Shown here: one piece after another, positions 26,324 through 34,176 of the stretch
Layout of the letters: the number at the start of each line of letters is the position of its first letter
How positions within the stretch are numbered: position 1 is the first letter of the stretch
Source: JAGVPT01 sp964642725
GTDB taxonomy: Bacteria; Bacteroidota; Ignavibacteria; UBA10030; UBA8401
Assembly: GCA_964642725.1 (NCBI GenBank)
Contig: CAZXQG010000008.1
Coordinates: 29,719 to 93,718 of the forward strand
DNA length: 64,000 bases
Reading direction: 5' to 3'
Made by a program: the position numbers and the translations under genes
Notes under the pieces: generated by a model
Seen by the model: the letters and a program-made list of their open reading frames with translations, nothing else
Databases searched by the model: none
What the model was told of the DNA's origin: nothing

Positions 26324-27520
26324 ATGAAGACTCAGGACTCTATCTCACTCGAAGAGCGATACGGCGCTCACAACTACCGTCCCCTCGACGTTGTTGTTCA
26401 CAAAGCCAGGGGTTCTTGGGTGACCGACGTCGACGGGAAAAAATATCTCGATTGCCTCGCGGCATATTCTGCCGTTAACCAGGGGCATTGTCACCCTGTA
26501 ATTCTTAAAGCGTTCATCGACCAGGCAAAAAAAGTTACGCTGACAAGCCGGGCATTCCGCAACGACCGGCTTCCGTTATTGTACAAAATGCTTTATGACC
26601 TGACGGGCTACGAAGCGTCGCTGCCGATGAACACCGGAGTGGAGGCGGTGGAAACTGCCGTCAAGGCCGCGAGGAAATGGGGCTACACTGTGAAAGGGAT
26701 TCCGGAAAACAAAGCGGAGATCATTTGCGCGACGGACAACTTCCACGGACGGACGACAACGATCATCAGTTTCTCAACCGAAGCGCAGTACCGGAACGGC
26801 TTCGGTCCCTTCACACCCGGCTTTCCGGTTGTTAAGTACGGCGATGCCGGTGAATTAAAACGAGCCATCAACAAAAACACGGCAGCATTTCTTGTAGAGC
26901 CGATTCAAGGCGAAGCAGGAATCGTTCTTCCGCCAGAAGGGTATTTGCGGGAAGCAGCACGACTGTGCAAGGAAAACAATGTCCTGCTCATCGTCGATGA
27001 AATTCAATCGGGCCTTGGCCGGTGCGGCAAACTCTTCGCGTTCGAATATGAGGATATCCGCCCCGATATGGTCATTATCGGAAAGGCGCTTTCGGGCGGA
27101 TTCTACCCGGTCTCTGCCGTGTTGTCGAGTAAAGAAATTCTCGGCGTGTTCAAGCCGGGCGATCACGGTTCGACGTTTGGCGGCAATCCGCTCGCCGCAG
27201 CCGTTGCGTGCGCAGCGCTGAAGGTTTTGCTAAAGGAAAAATTGGTTGACCGTTCATTCAAACTCGGGAAGTATTTTATCGATAAACTGCGCGCAATCAA
27301 AAATCCCCATATCAAAGAAATCCGGGGAAAGGGCTTGTGGATCGGACTCGTTCTTGACACGAAAGCACGTCCGTACTGTGAAGCGCTTATGAAGGAAAAT
27401 ATTCTATGCAAAGAGACGCACGATACGGTTATTCGTTTCGCTCCGCCCCTTATCATTACGAAAAAAGAAATCGACTGGGCATGCGCTCGAATAACAAAAG
27501 TGATTCAATCGCTGGCCTGA
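26324..27520 (+). CDS. rocD: Ornithine aminotransferase (ornithine-oxo-acid transaminase)
   Basis: PLP enzyme moving the delta-amino group of ornithine to 2-oxoglutarate, giving glutamate-5-semialdehyde. 398 residues. It has the class III features: MNTGVEAVETAVKAARKWG (the OAT-typical substitution of the usual GSEA stretch), LVEPIQGEAGI, DEIQSGLGRCGK and the PLP lysine in IGKALSGG near residue 254. STFGGNPLAAAVACAAL is also typical. The start at 26324 follows a 164-base gap, long enough for its own promoter. Its product would feed proline or glutamate; its substrate ornithine is what argF yields when run catabolically. Confidence 0.92.
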   Translation: MKTQDSISLEERYGAHNYRPLDVVVHKARGSWVTDVDGKKYLDCLAAYSAVNQGHCHPVILKAFIDQAKKVTLTSRAFRNDRLPLLYKMLYDLTGYEASLPMNTGVEAVETAVKAARKWGYTVKGIPENKAEIICATDNFHGRTTTIISFSTEAQYRNGFGPFTPGFPVVKYGDAGELKRAINKNTAAFLVEPIQGEAGIVLPPEGYLREAARLCKENNVLLIVDEIQSGLGRCGKLFAFEYEDIRPDMVIIGKALSGGFYPVSAVLSSKEILGVFKPGDHGSTFGGNPLAAAVACAALKVLLKEKLVDRSFKLGKYFIDKLRAIKNPHIKEIRGKGLWIGLVLDTKARPYCEALMKENILCKETHDTVIRFAPPLIITKKEIDWACARITKVIQSLA

Positions 27521-27553
27521 CATCGAACTACAATATTTTAAAAGGAGATTTAT

Positions 27554-28894
27554 ATGTCCGAAAATAAACGTATCAATACAATTATCGTTGGCGCGGCAGG
27601 CCGAGATTTTCACAATTTTAATATGGTCTACCGTAACAATGAACAGTATAATGTCGTCGCATTTACCGCTGCGCAAATTCCTAATATCGCGGGAAGGAAG
27701 TACCCGGCTTCGTTAGCGGGCGCCTTATACCCGAAAGGGATTCCGATCTATGAGGAAAAAGACCTTGAGCGGTTGATTATAACGCATGCGGCGGATGAAG
27801 TAGTTTTTTCTTACAGCGATGTGCCGTATCGCCGCGTTATGAGTCTCGGTTCGCGGGCGACTGCGGCTGGAGCGGCCTTCAAAATTCTGAGTGCACGGGA
27901 AACAATGATCACAAGCAGCAAGCCGGTAGTTTCCGTTTGCGCAGTGCGCACAGGGAGCGGAAAAAGTCAGACCTGCAGGAAAGTAGCCAAGCTGCTGCAT
28001 GAATTCGGGTTCCGCGTCGCTGCTGTCCGCCATCCGATGCCGTACGGCGATCTCGAGAAACAAAAAGTACAGCGTTTTGCAGCTGTCGCCGATCTGAAAA
28101 AGCACAAATGCACGATTGAAGAGATGGAGGAATACGAACCGCACATCGTCAGCGGAACAATCATCTATGCCGGGGTGGATTATGAAGCAATTCTCCGGCA
28201 GGCCGAGAACGATGCCGACATTATCATTTGGGACGGCGGGAACAATGATCTTCCGTTCTATAAGCCCGACGTTCATATTGTCGTGGCAGATCCGCTGAGA
28301 ACCGGGGATGAATTGACGTATTATCCGAGCGAAGCAAACCTTCGCATGGCAGACGTCGTCATTATCAACAAAATCGATTCCGCTTCGCCGGAAGCGGTGA
28401 TCAAACTCCGAGAGAATATCCGCAGCGTCAACACAAAAGCGAAAATCGTGGATGCGGCATCGCCGATTATTCTCGAACACAGCGAAATGATAGCTGGTAA
28501 AAAGGTGCTTGTGATCGAAGACGGGCCGACGTTGACTCACGGTGAAATGAGGATCGGAGCCGGGACCGTTGCAGCGCAGAAATTCGGCGCCGCGGAAATC
28601 ATCGATCCGCGCCCATATGCAACGGGAGAAATCAAAAACACCTTTCAGACATATCCTAAAATCGGCACACTCCTGCCGGCGATGGGCTACAGCGATCAGC
28701 AAATTCGGGACCTGGAGGCAACGATCAACAAGGTTCCGTGCGATGTGGTCATCATCGGCACACCGATTGACCTGAAACGTATCGTGAAAATCAAAAAACC
28801 GGCGCTCCGCGTGACGTACGAACTGGAAGAAATCGGGGAACCGAGCCTCCGAACAATTTTGAATGAGTTCACAAAAAACATGAAGCGCCCTTAA
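27554..28894 (+). CDS. Cyclic 2,3-diphosphoglycerate synthetase-like GTPase
   Basis: A 446-residue protein of the predicted-GTPase family related to archaeal cyclic 2,3-diphosphoglycerate synthetase. The N-terminal Rossmann-like part starts INTIIVGAAGRDFHNFN. A nucleotide-binding loop AVRTGSGKSQT sits near residues 130-139, where the first Gly of a normal P-loop is replaced by Val. IIWDGGNNDLPF and VVIINKIDSA (an NKxD-like guanine motif) follow. A strong Shine-Dalgarno AAAGGAG precedes the ATG, 33 bases after rocD. In bacteria this family is recurrently found beside carbamate kinase and carbamoyltransferases, so a role in the carbamoyl module is more likely than cyclic-DPG synthesis. Confidence 0.8.
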   Translation: MSENKRINTIIVGAAGRDFHNFNMVYRNNEQYNVVAFTAAQIPNIAGRKYPASLAGALYPKGIPIYEEKDLERLIITHAADEVVFSYSDVPYRRVMSLGSRATAAGAAFKILSARETMITSSKPVVSVCAVRTGSGKSQTCRKVAKLLHEFGFRVAAVRHPMPYGDLEKQKVQRFAAVADLKKHKCTIEEMEEYEPHIVSGTIIYAGVDYEAILRQAENDADIIIWDGGNNDLPFYKPDVHIVVADPLRTGDELTYYPSEANLRMADVVIINKIDSASPEAVIKLRENIRSVNTKAKIVDAASPIILEHSEMIAGKKVLVIEDGPTLTHGEMRIGAGTVAAQKFGAAEIIDPRPYATGEIKNTFQTYPKIGTLLPAMGYSDQQIRDLEATINKVPCDVVIIGTPIDLKRIVKIKKPALRVTYELEEIGEPSLRTILNEFTKNMKRP

Positions 28895-28982
28895 GGCATT
28901 CAACGATGGCGCGTAAAGAATGGAGGGAAGAAAAGCGTTTCAAGAATTGCCTGTTTTTCATCCGGCAAGCGCTCTCAAAACC

Positions 28983-29002
28983 AGGTTTAAAAAGTTAAAC
29001 CT
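28983..29002 (+). terminator. Hairpin after the GTPase gene
   Basis: Perfect arms AGGTTTAA and TTAAACCT with an AAAG loop, 89 bases after the stop, followed by TTATC. A+T-rich and with a short U-tract, so a weak terminator at best. It would close the argF-to-GTPase cluster. Confidence 0.45.
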
Positions 29003-29161
29003 TTATCAGGGATGATGTTCTAATCAAAAGCATCGCGGCATGGCACATTTGTTTTCAAAGTGTTTGTCATGGTAGGCGCATATTCAAAAACAGTGATTCG
29101 AAAATAGACATCATCTCGCGGTTGAATCTTTTTAAACCCTGAATTGCAGAAAAGGCATTGA

Positions 29162-30055
29162 GTGATGGGAGTATTTGCACAAATGGCCGCAGCGTTTCGG
29201 CGGGGTGTATGGTCCAAACGATTACGTTTTCAGAACGTACTCATCGTGTCTCTTTGTCTCATGGCCGGTTGCGGCATGATCGACCTCAAGAGTCATTGGC
29301 GGAACCGGCCGATTGTCATCGATGGCAAGAACGCCGAGTGGGGAAATTCGCTCGTGCTTCTTGACGACAAGGAAACATCGATCGGGATAATGAACGATTC
29401 CGATTTTATTTACATCGGACTCGTCTCGACCAATCGAAGTCTTCGAAGCCAGGTCGCGAGGCGTGGAATTACTTTTTGGTTTGATGTTGAAGGGGGCAAG
29501 GATGAGAAATTCGGAGTCCACTATCCATTGGACTTCAATGCTATGCGGTCATCGGCGGAGAATGGAACAGATGCCGAGAATCAATCTACAACAGTACAAA
29601 AAGACCTCCCGTTTGATGACCTGGAAATTGAGGGACCAGGAAAAGATGATCATCATCCAATGACGTTTGCGGAAGCGGGGGGAATTGAAGCCAAATATAG
29701 AACGGCAAACGGCGTGCTTGTTTATGAATTAAAAGTCCCGCTTTCAGAAAAGAGCTCCAGTCCGTTTGCGATCGGAGCAAAACCGGGAGCCCTGCTCGGA
29801 GTTGGTGCTGAAACTTCAAACAAGAGTTCTTCGAAACCTCCGGAAGGAGTTTCTGAAGGAAATGGTGGCGGGCGCGGTGGTATGGGCGGGGAAGGCGGAG
29901 CCGGCTTTGGAGGCGGAGGTGGCGGTGGAAGAGGACGCCGTGGCGGGGGCGGCGGCAGCGGTCGCGAAAGGTCATCCTCCGGCGGACAAGGAGAGCCGTT
30001 TACGATGTGGGCAAAAATACAATTGGCAGTGCGAGATACTTCTACGGCGCAATAA
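29162..30055 (+). CDS. Lipoprotein with CBM9-like domain interrupted by a glycine-rich segment
   Basis: A 297-residue protein. A lipobox LMAGC near residues 35-39 follows a hydrophobic stretch, so the mature protein should be lipid-anchored. RPIVIDGKNAEWG followed by short beta-strands (IGIMNDSDFIYIGL, ITFWFDVEGGKDEKFG, VYELKVPLS) resembles the CBM9/DOMON-like sugar- or heme-binding fold. Between the last recognisable strands, about residues 236-285 are almost only Gly, Arg and Ser. Function unknown. It may start at a later Met, since the 20 residues before the hydrophobic stretch are atypical of a signal. Confidence 0.65.
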   Translation: MMGVFAQMAAAFRRGVWSKRLRFQNVLIVSLCLMAGCGMIDLKSHWRNRPIVIDGKNAEWGNSLVLLDDKETSIGIMNDSDFIYIGLVSTNRSLRSQVARRGITFWFDVEGGKDEKFGVHYPLDFNAMRSSAENGTDAENQSTTVQKDLPFDDLEIEGPGKDDHHPMTFAEAGGIEAKYRTANGVLVYELKVPLSEKSSSPFAIGAKPGALLGVGAETSNKSSSKPPEGVSEGNGGGRGGMGGEGGAGFGGGGGGGRGRRGGGGGSGRERSSSGGQGEPFTMWAKIQLAVRDTSTAQ

Positions 30056-30447
30056 CCTTTTCGATGAGCGACATGAAACAAGCGATTGGAGCACTCTTTC
30101 TAAGCTGTGGATGGAGCAGCGTTGAACTTTGTTTTTTATCAATAGATGTTTGACACTTTGCCCCAAAAAAGTGGTACGTTAAAAATTTTGCATTGTTAAT
30201 TAAGAAGGAACCGACAGCTTCTCTGACATTCTTGATAATCCTCATACGACCGCTTATATTGGCTGGGTAAGGTAATCCGATCATCATCAATTTCAAGGTA
30301 TTCAAACACATTCCATTTATCACTAATCATCCGAAAGTCGCTGGAAACTGATGATGCATTTTTCTTTTCCATGATAATTATCCTTTGGATTCAGATCTTG
30401 CCAGCTTATCGCCCAATCGAGAGGGTCGGATTACTTCCTTCAAAAAT
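30056..30447. other. Intergenic region with a possible small divergent gene
   Basis: Little recognisable sequence. Reading the minus strand, bases 30372 to 30196 encode a 58-residue frame (MEKKNASSVSS to RFLLN) with AAAGGA 8 bases before its ATG. Otherwise the region is A+T-rich and has no clear terminator. The glycosyltransferase promoter must lie here. Confidence 0.35.
30196..30372 (-). CDS. Possible 58-residue small protein, divergent from the glycosyltransferase
   Basis: Open frame with a well-spaced AAAGGA ribosome-binding site. The product is acidic and hydrophilic (SDKWNVFEYLEIDDDRITL) and I cannot match it to a family. It may be a real small gene or the 5' remnant of a longer one, because an adjacent frame stays open for another 50 codons. 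Confidence 0.25.
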   Translation of the reverse strand: MEKKNASSVSSDFRMISDKWNVFEYLEIDDDRITLPSQYKRSYEDYQECQRSCRFLLN

Positions 30448-31569
30448 ATGACTATCTCTCAACAACGGATTGCTTTGGTCTGTTTTTCCCGTTCATTAGG
30501 AGGCCTGGAATTATCTACGCTCCGCCTTGCAAACGCTATTAAAGCCAAAGGGGCGTACGCAATGGTTATCGTTCCGCAATCATCTCCGCTTCAGCAGCGC
30601 GCCACCGAATCAGGCCTTGAAGTTGCCGCACTTACACCGCGATGGAAGTACGGCGACGTCCAGGCATCTTTCCATCTTGCTGGAATTCTTAAGGAGCACC
30701 ACATCGAACGAGTCGTGTTGATGCAATCGCAGGATATTCATTTCGCATCCATTGCCTCATTCATTTGGCCTGGCGCAAAACTGGTATTTTATCAGCAAAT
30801 GGACTCACGTCACAATAAGCGGGACCTGTGGCATACATGGTTTTTTTCAAAACTCTCGCTCTGGATAACCCTTACCCGCGGTATGATGGAGAATGTGGTC
30901 TCCTTTACTCGGGTGTCGAGGGCGAAAGTAAGAGTTGTTCCACTAGGCACGGATTTTCACCGGTTTGAGCCGGCACTTTTCAACCAGTCAGAAGCCCGGT
31001 CTTTTTTTGGATTGCCGCCCGAAAACAAAATCATCGGTGTGCTTGGACGCCTCGACCCTGGAAAGGGACAGGAAATCCTGCTCCGTGCCATCCCTGAAGT
31101 AATAAAGCATCATCCAGAAGTTTTGTTTGTTATCGCGGGGGACGAAACTGCCGGAGAGCCGGGCTACAAAGTGTACTTAGAAAATCTTTGCCGTACGATT
31201 GATGTCGATCAACATGTCAAATTTCTTCCCTTTACCGACAACGTCCCTCGTCTCATGGCCGCCCTGGATATTTTTGTTCTTCCGTCGTTTGGCGAGACCT
31301 TCGGGCTCGTCGTCATTGAAGCCATGGCGATGGAAAAGCCGGTCATAGCGACGAATGCCGGCGGTCTGCCGGAAATTATCACGGACGGACAAACCGGGCT
31401 GCTTGTCGAGCCGCGAAACGTGGATGCTCTCGCTTGCGCAATTAAAAAAATACTGGAGAACAAATCGCTCATGATTTCCCTCGGCCGCTCTGCCCGCAAA
31501 GAGGCTCTCCGACGATTCAGTATGGACAATTGTGTCGATGCTCTGCTCGGCTTGCTTGCCGAAATTTGA
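30448..31569 (+). CDS. Glycosyltransferase family 4 protein
   Basis: A 373-residue GT-B enzyme that would transfer a sugar from a nucleotide donor to a glycan or lipid acceptor. N-terminal acceptor-domain start ALVCFSRSLGGLELSTLRLANAI. Donor-domain hallmarks are GVLGRLDPGKGQEILLRA, the FGETFGLVVIEAMA EX7E-type motif and ATNAGGLPEIITDG. Start set at the ATG at 30448; an in-frame TTG at 30385 is possible. It is not next to other polysaccharide genes, though two more glycosyltransferases occur at 38-40 kb. Confidence 0.88.
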   Translation: MTISQQRIALVCFSRSLGGLELSTLRLANAIKAKGAYAMVIVPQSSPLQQRATESGLEVAALTPRWKYGDVQASFHLAGILKEHHIERVVLMQSQDIHFASIASFIWPGAKLVFYQQMDSRHNKRDLWHTWFFSKLSLWITLTRGMMENVVSFTRVSRAKVRVVPLGTDFHRFEPALFNQSEARSFFGLPPENKIIGVLGRLDPGKGQEILLRAIPEVIKHHPEVLFVIAGDETAGEPGYKVYLENLCRTIDVDQHVKFLPFTDNVPRLMAALDIFVLPSFGETFGLVVIEAMAMEKPVIATNAGGLPEIITDGQTGLLVEPRNVDALACAIKKILENKSLMISLGRSARKEALRRFSMDNCVDALLGLLAEI

Positions 31570-31705
31570 CTTATCCCTTTGCTTCGGTTTTTCATCTCTC
31601 CGCAACATCAATCCCATTTTCTAATGAATTTTGAACCTGCAGCCAAAAGAAGATGCGATTTTTTGCTCCATGTGGTGAGGGTCTTGGAATCGTTTGATAC
31701 GCCGT

Positions 31706-31730
31706 AATTACAATCTGTAATTTTTTTTTG
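31706..31730 (+). terminator. A+T-rich hairpin with a nine-T run
   Basis: AATTAC-AATCT-GTAATT stem followed at once by an uninterrupted T tract (31721-31729). Lies 137 bases after the glycosyltransferase stop and could end its transcript. The T tract runs straight into the -35 box of the next promoter. Confidence 0.5.
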
Positions 31731-31756
31731 ACATGAATCAGCATTCAATGTATATT
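31728..31756 (+). promoter_or_regulatory. Sigma-70-type promoter of the efflux operon
   Basis: TTGACA (31728-31733), 17-base spacer, TATATT (31751-31756). The -35 is perfect and the -10 differs at one position, with optimal spacing. It lies 63 bases before the TolC-like start. Confidence 0.7.
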
Positions 31757-31819
31757 GTTAACTGTTGGACCACAGGCTGAGGAAAAGAATTCTTTTCAGA
31801 TGTAATTAACAGACGAGAA

Positions 31820-33145
31820 ATGCTTAAACGAAACTCTCTGGCCGGATGCGGGCGTGAAGCAGGGCTTCTTGTTATCGTAATACTACTCGTGAATAGTGCC
31901 GCAGCAATTGCTCAAACCGACACCCTTTCCATTTACCGGGCTATTGAGATCGCGCATCAACACAACCTGCAACTGCGGATCGCTGAAAACGGCTTGCAGT
32001 CCGCAGTGTTGTCGCGCGACGAACTATTGACGACAAAACTTCCTCAGCTTCAATTTGAAGGCTCCGCAATTTATGCGCCGTCATCCGACCATTTCGGATA
32101 CGATCCTGCTATTTCAAACGGGGGTCAGTTTTCGGGTCAGATTGTTGCACGGCAATCGGTGTACGACGGCGGCATTCGCGGCATTCGGGCGAATCAAATC
32201 GGTGTTGAAATCGACCTCAGGGCTAAAGAATACCGGCTGGCCGAACGGGATCTGCGTTATGCGGTGAAACAGGCATTCATAGAGGTTCTTCGGTCGGGAA
32301 TGGAAATTCAGCTGGAAGCCGAAAGCATCGGCCAGCTTACCGATTATCTGGAAAAAGTAAAACAGCTCTCCGGGGGCGGAAATGCCTCATACACCGATCT
32401 GCTGAAAACGAAGGTACAGCTTTCCAACGCGGAAATTTCATACGAAAAAACGCTTGCGGCGCATTCACTGTCCAAGTACACTCTTGCGCAGCTGCTCGGC
32501 GGCACAATTGATACAACCTTTATTGTCATTGGCACGTTGAACGACTCAGTCGGCATATCGGCCGATTCGCTGCTGCAAACAGCGCCCGACTCCGCTACGA
32601 ACCTCGATTTATCACTCGCAGCGCTCTCTATCCAACATAGCCAACTGGAAATAGAACTGACACAGCAGGAACTTTCCCCCACAGTTTCGTTGATTGGTGA
32701 TGCAGGACTTCTGACGTCGATAGACAATCTGCGAGTACCGTATGCGGAACGTGCAGGCATTCTCGGATACTCAATCGGTATTCTGTTCGAGGTTCCGTTT
32801 TTCAATTGGGGTGCAACCGGCTTGCGCGTCCAGCAAAAGCAACGGGCTGTAAACGACCTTCGTCTTCAATCTGAATTGATACGCCGTTCGGTAATTTCAG
32901 ACACCAAACAGATTCACCTGCAGCTGATTAAATTACGCGAGCGTCTTCGGTCATTGGGCTACAACAAAAAATTTGCGGAGGAAAATTTTCTTCTTACAAA
33001 ATCGAAGTATATGGGGGGCGGAACGCTTTCACTCGAAGTACTCTCGGCACAGCAATTGCTCACAGACGCTAAACTTTCCGAGTTGCAGGCGCACGCAGAC
33101 ATTCAACTTTTATCGGCACGATTAGAGCAACTTCTTACTCCATAA
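31820..33145 (+). CDS. TolC family outer membrane efflux protein
   Basis: A 441-residue outer membrane channel for drug or metal efflux. It has a signal peptide (LLVIVILLVNSAAAIAQ), then two repeats of long helices typical of TolC: AIEIAHQHNLQLRIAENGLQS near residue 40 and its echo in the second half (DLSLAALSIQHSQLEIELTQQ). It would form the outer part of a tripartite pump with the two genes that follow 3 and 2 bases downstream. It is the first gene behind the promoter at 31728-31756. Confidence 0.9.
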   Translation: MLKRNSLAGCGREAGLLVIVILLVNSAAAIAQTDTLSIYRAIEIAHQHNLQLRIAENGLQSAVLSRDELLTTKLPQLQFEGSAIYAPSSDHFGYDPAISNGGQFSGQIVARQSVYDGGIRGIRANQIGVEIDLRAKEYRLAERDLRYAVKQAFIEVLRSGMEIQLEAESIGQLTDYLEKVKQLSGGGNASYTDLLKTKVQLSNAEISYEKTLAAHSLSKYTLAQLLGGTIDTTFIVIGTLNDSVGISADSLLQTAPDSATNLDLSLAALSIQHSQLEIELTQQELSPTVSLIGDAGLLTSIDNLRVPYAERAGILGYSIGILFEVPFFNWGATGLRVQQKQRAVNDLRLQSELIRRSVISDTKQIHLQLIKLRERLRSLGYNKKFAEENFLLTKSKYMGGGTLSLEVLSAQQLLTDAKLSELQAHADIQLLSARLEQLLTP

Positions 33146-33148
33146 TGT

Positions 33149-34174
33149 ATGAATAGAAACAGAACAGCATTGAAATTGTTTTTCCTTTTGTGTTTTGTTG
33201 TCTCATTGTTCACAGCCATGATCGGTTGTCGTCAGAAGCATAACGACGACGATACAGACCGACAGCCGGTGAAAGCAGTTGTCGCGGTCAAAACCGAAGA
33301 AGTGATTGAACATGAAGCCGTGCTCACCGTATCGGCTTTTGGGAGAACCGATGCGCTCCGGAAAGAAAAAATATTTTCACCCATTGCCGGAAAGATTATT
33401 GCAATGAAGGTGTACGAAGGGACAGTTGTAAAACAGGGCGACATCGTTGCAGTGATTCAATCAAAAGAATCGAACGCTGCCATCATGGGCGCGGAAGGTA
33501 TGGTGCAGTCTGCCGCAACACCGGAAGGAAAAGCGGAGGCTGGGCAAGTGCTGAAGCTTGCGAAATCAACACAGAACTGTGTAAACGTCCTCGCCAAGTT
33601 CGACGGCATCGTTTCGACGCGAAGCGCCAGCGAAGGAGAGCTTGTCGTCGAGAATGGTGAATTGCTGACAATCATTGACCTTTCAACAGTCGATTTTCTT
33701 GCCGACGTATCAATACACGATTTGCTGTCGGTCAAAATCGGCCAGCAGAGCCAGGTCCGATTTCAATCGATACCCGGAAAAGAAATTCCTGCCATTGTCG
33801 AGGCCATCAATCCGCAGACCGACGTCCAGAGCCAAACGATCAAGGTACGTCTTCGGTTCCTTCCGGCAGATCATACTCAACCGCTTTTGCGAACAGACAT
33901 TATCGGAACAGCAACGATCGTAACTGGAAGCCGGCATCATGCATTGTTTGTCGCCAAGACCGCAGTACTCCGCGATGATGAGAACAATTCGTATTCCATT
34001 GTTACGTTGACCGCCGATTCGCTCGCGAAGACCATACCTGTTTCAATCGGCACCACGACCGATTCTTCTGCCGAAGTAATTGGGGAAAACGTCCATGCCG
34101 GAATGCCGGTGATTACAGAAGGCAACTATTCTCTTGCCGATTCAACACGCGTTACTGTAGCCCGACAGGACTGA
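33149..34174 (+). CDS. RND efflux periplasmic adaptor (membrane fusion) lipoprotein
   Basis: A 341-residue adaptor linking the RND pump to the outer membrane channel. The N-terminal hydrophobic stretch ends in a lipobox-like MIGC (residues 25-28), so it is probably lipid-anchored. The lipoyl/barrel-sandwich halves are visible (IFSPIAGKIIAMKVYEGTVV and VLAKFDGIVSTRSASEGE), with only a short intervening helical hairpin. The beta-barrel domain and membrane-proximal domain follow. Starts 3 bases after the TolC gene. The short hairpin suggests a compact pump. Confidence 0.88.
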   Translation: MNRNRTALKLFFLLCFVVSLFTAMIGCRQKHNDDDTDRQPVKAVVAVKTEEVIEHEAVLTVSAFGRTDALRKEKIFSPIAGKIIAMKVYEGTVVKQGDIVAVIQSKESNAAIMGAEGMVQSAATPEGKAEAGQVLKLAKSTQNCVNVLAKFDGIVSTRSASEGELVVENGELLTIIDLSTVDFLADVSIHDLLSVKIGQQSQVRFQSIPGKEIPAIVEAINPQTDVQSQTIKVRLRFLPADHTQPLLRTDIIGTATIVTGSRHHALFVAKTAVLRDDENNSYSIVTLTADSLAKTIPVSIGTTTDSSAEVIGENVHAGMPVITEGNYSLADSTRVTVARQD

Positions 34175-34176
34175 CA

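Noticed and set aside
23196..27520. Reading the cluster as a classical arginine deiminase pathway
   Set aside because: No arcA (arginine deiminase) or arginine/ornithine antiporter gene is present, and a PyrB-like gene and rocD are included instead.
27725..28903. A 392-residue open frame on the minus strand
   Set aside because: It is the exact antisense of the GTPase gene, which has a clear ribosome-binding site and family motifs; the antisense product has no recognisable domain.
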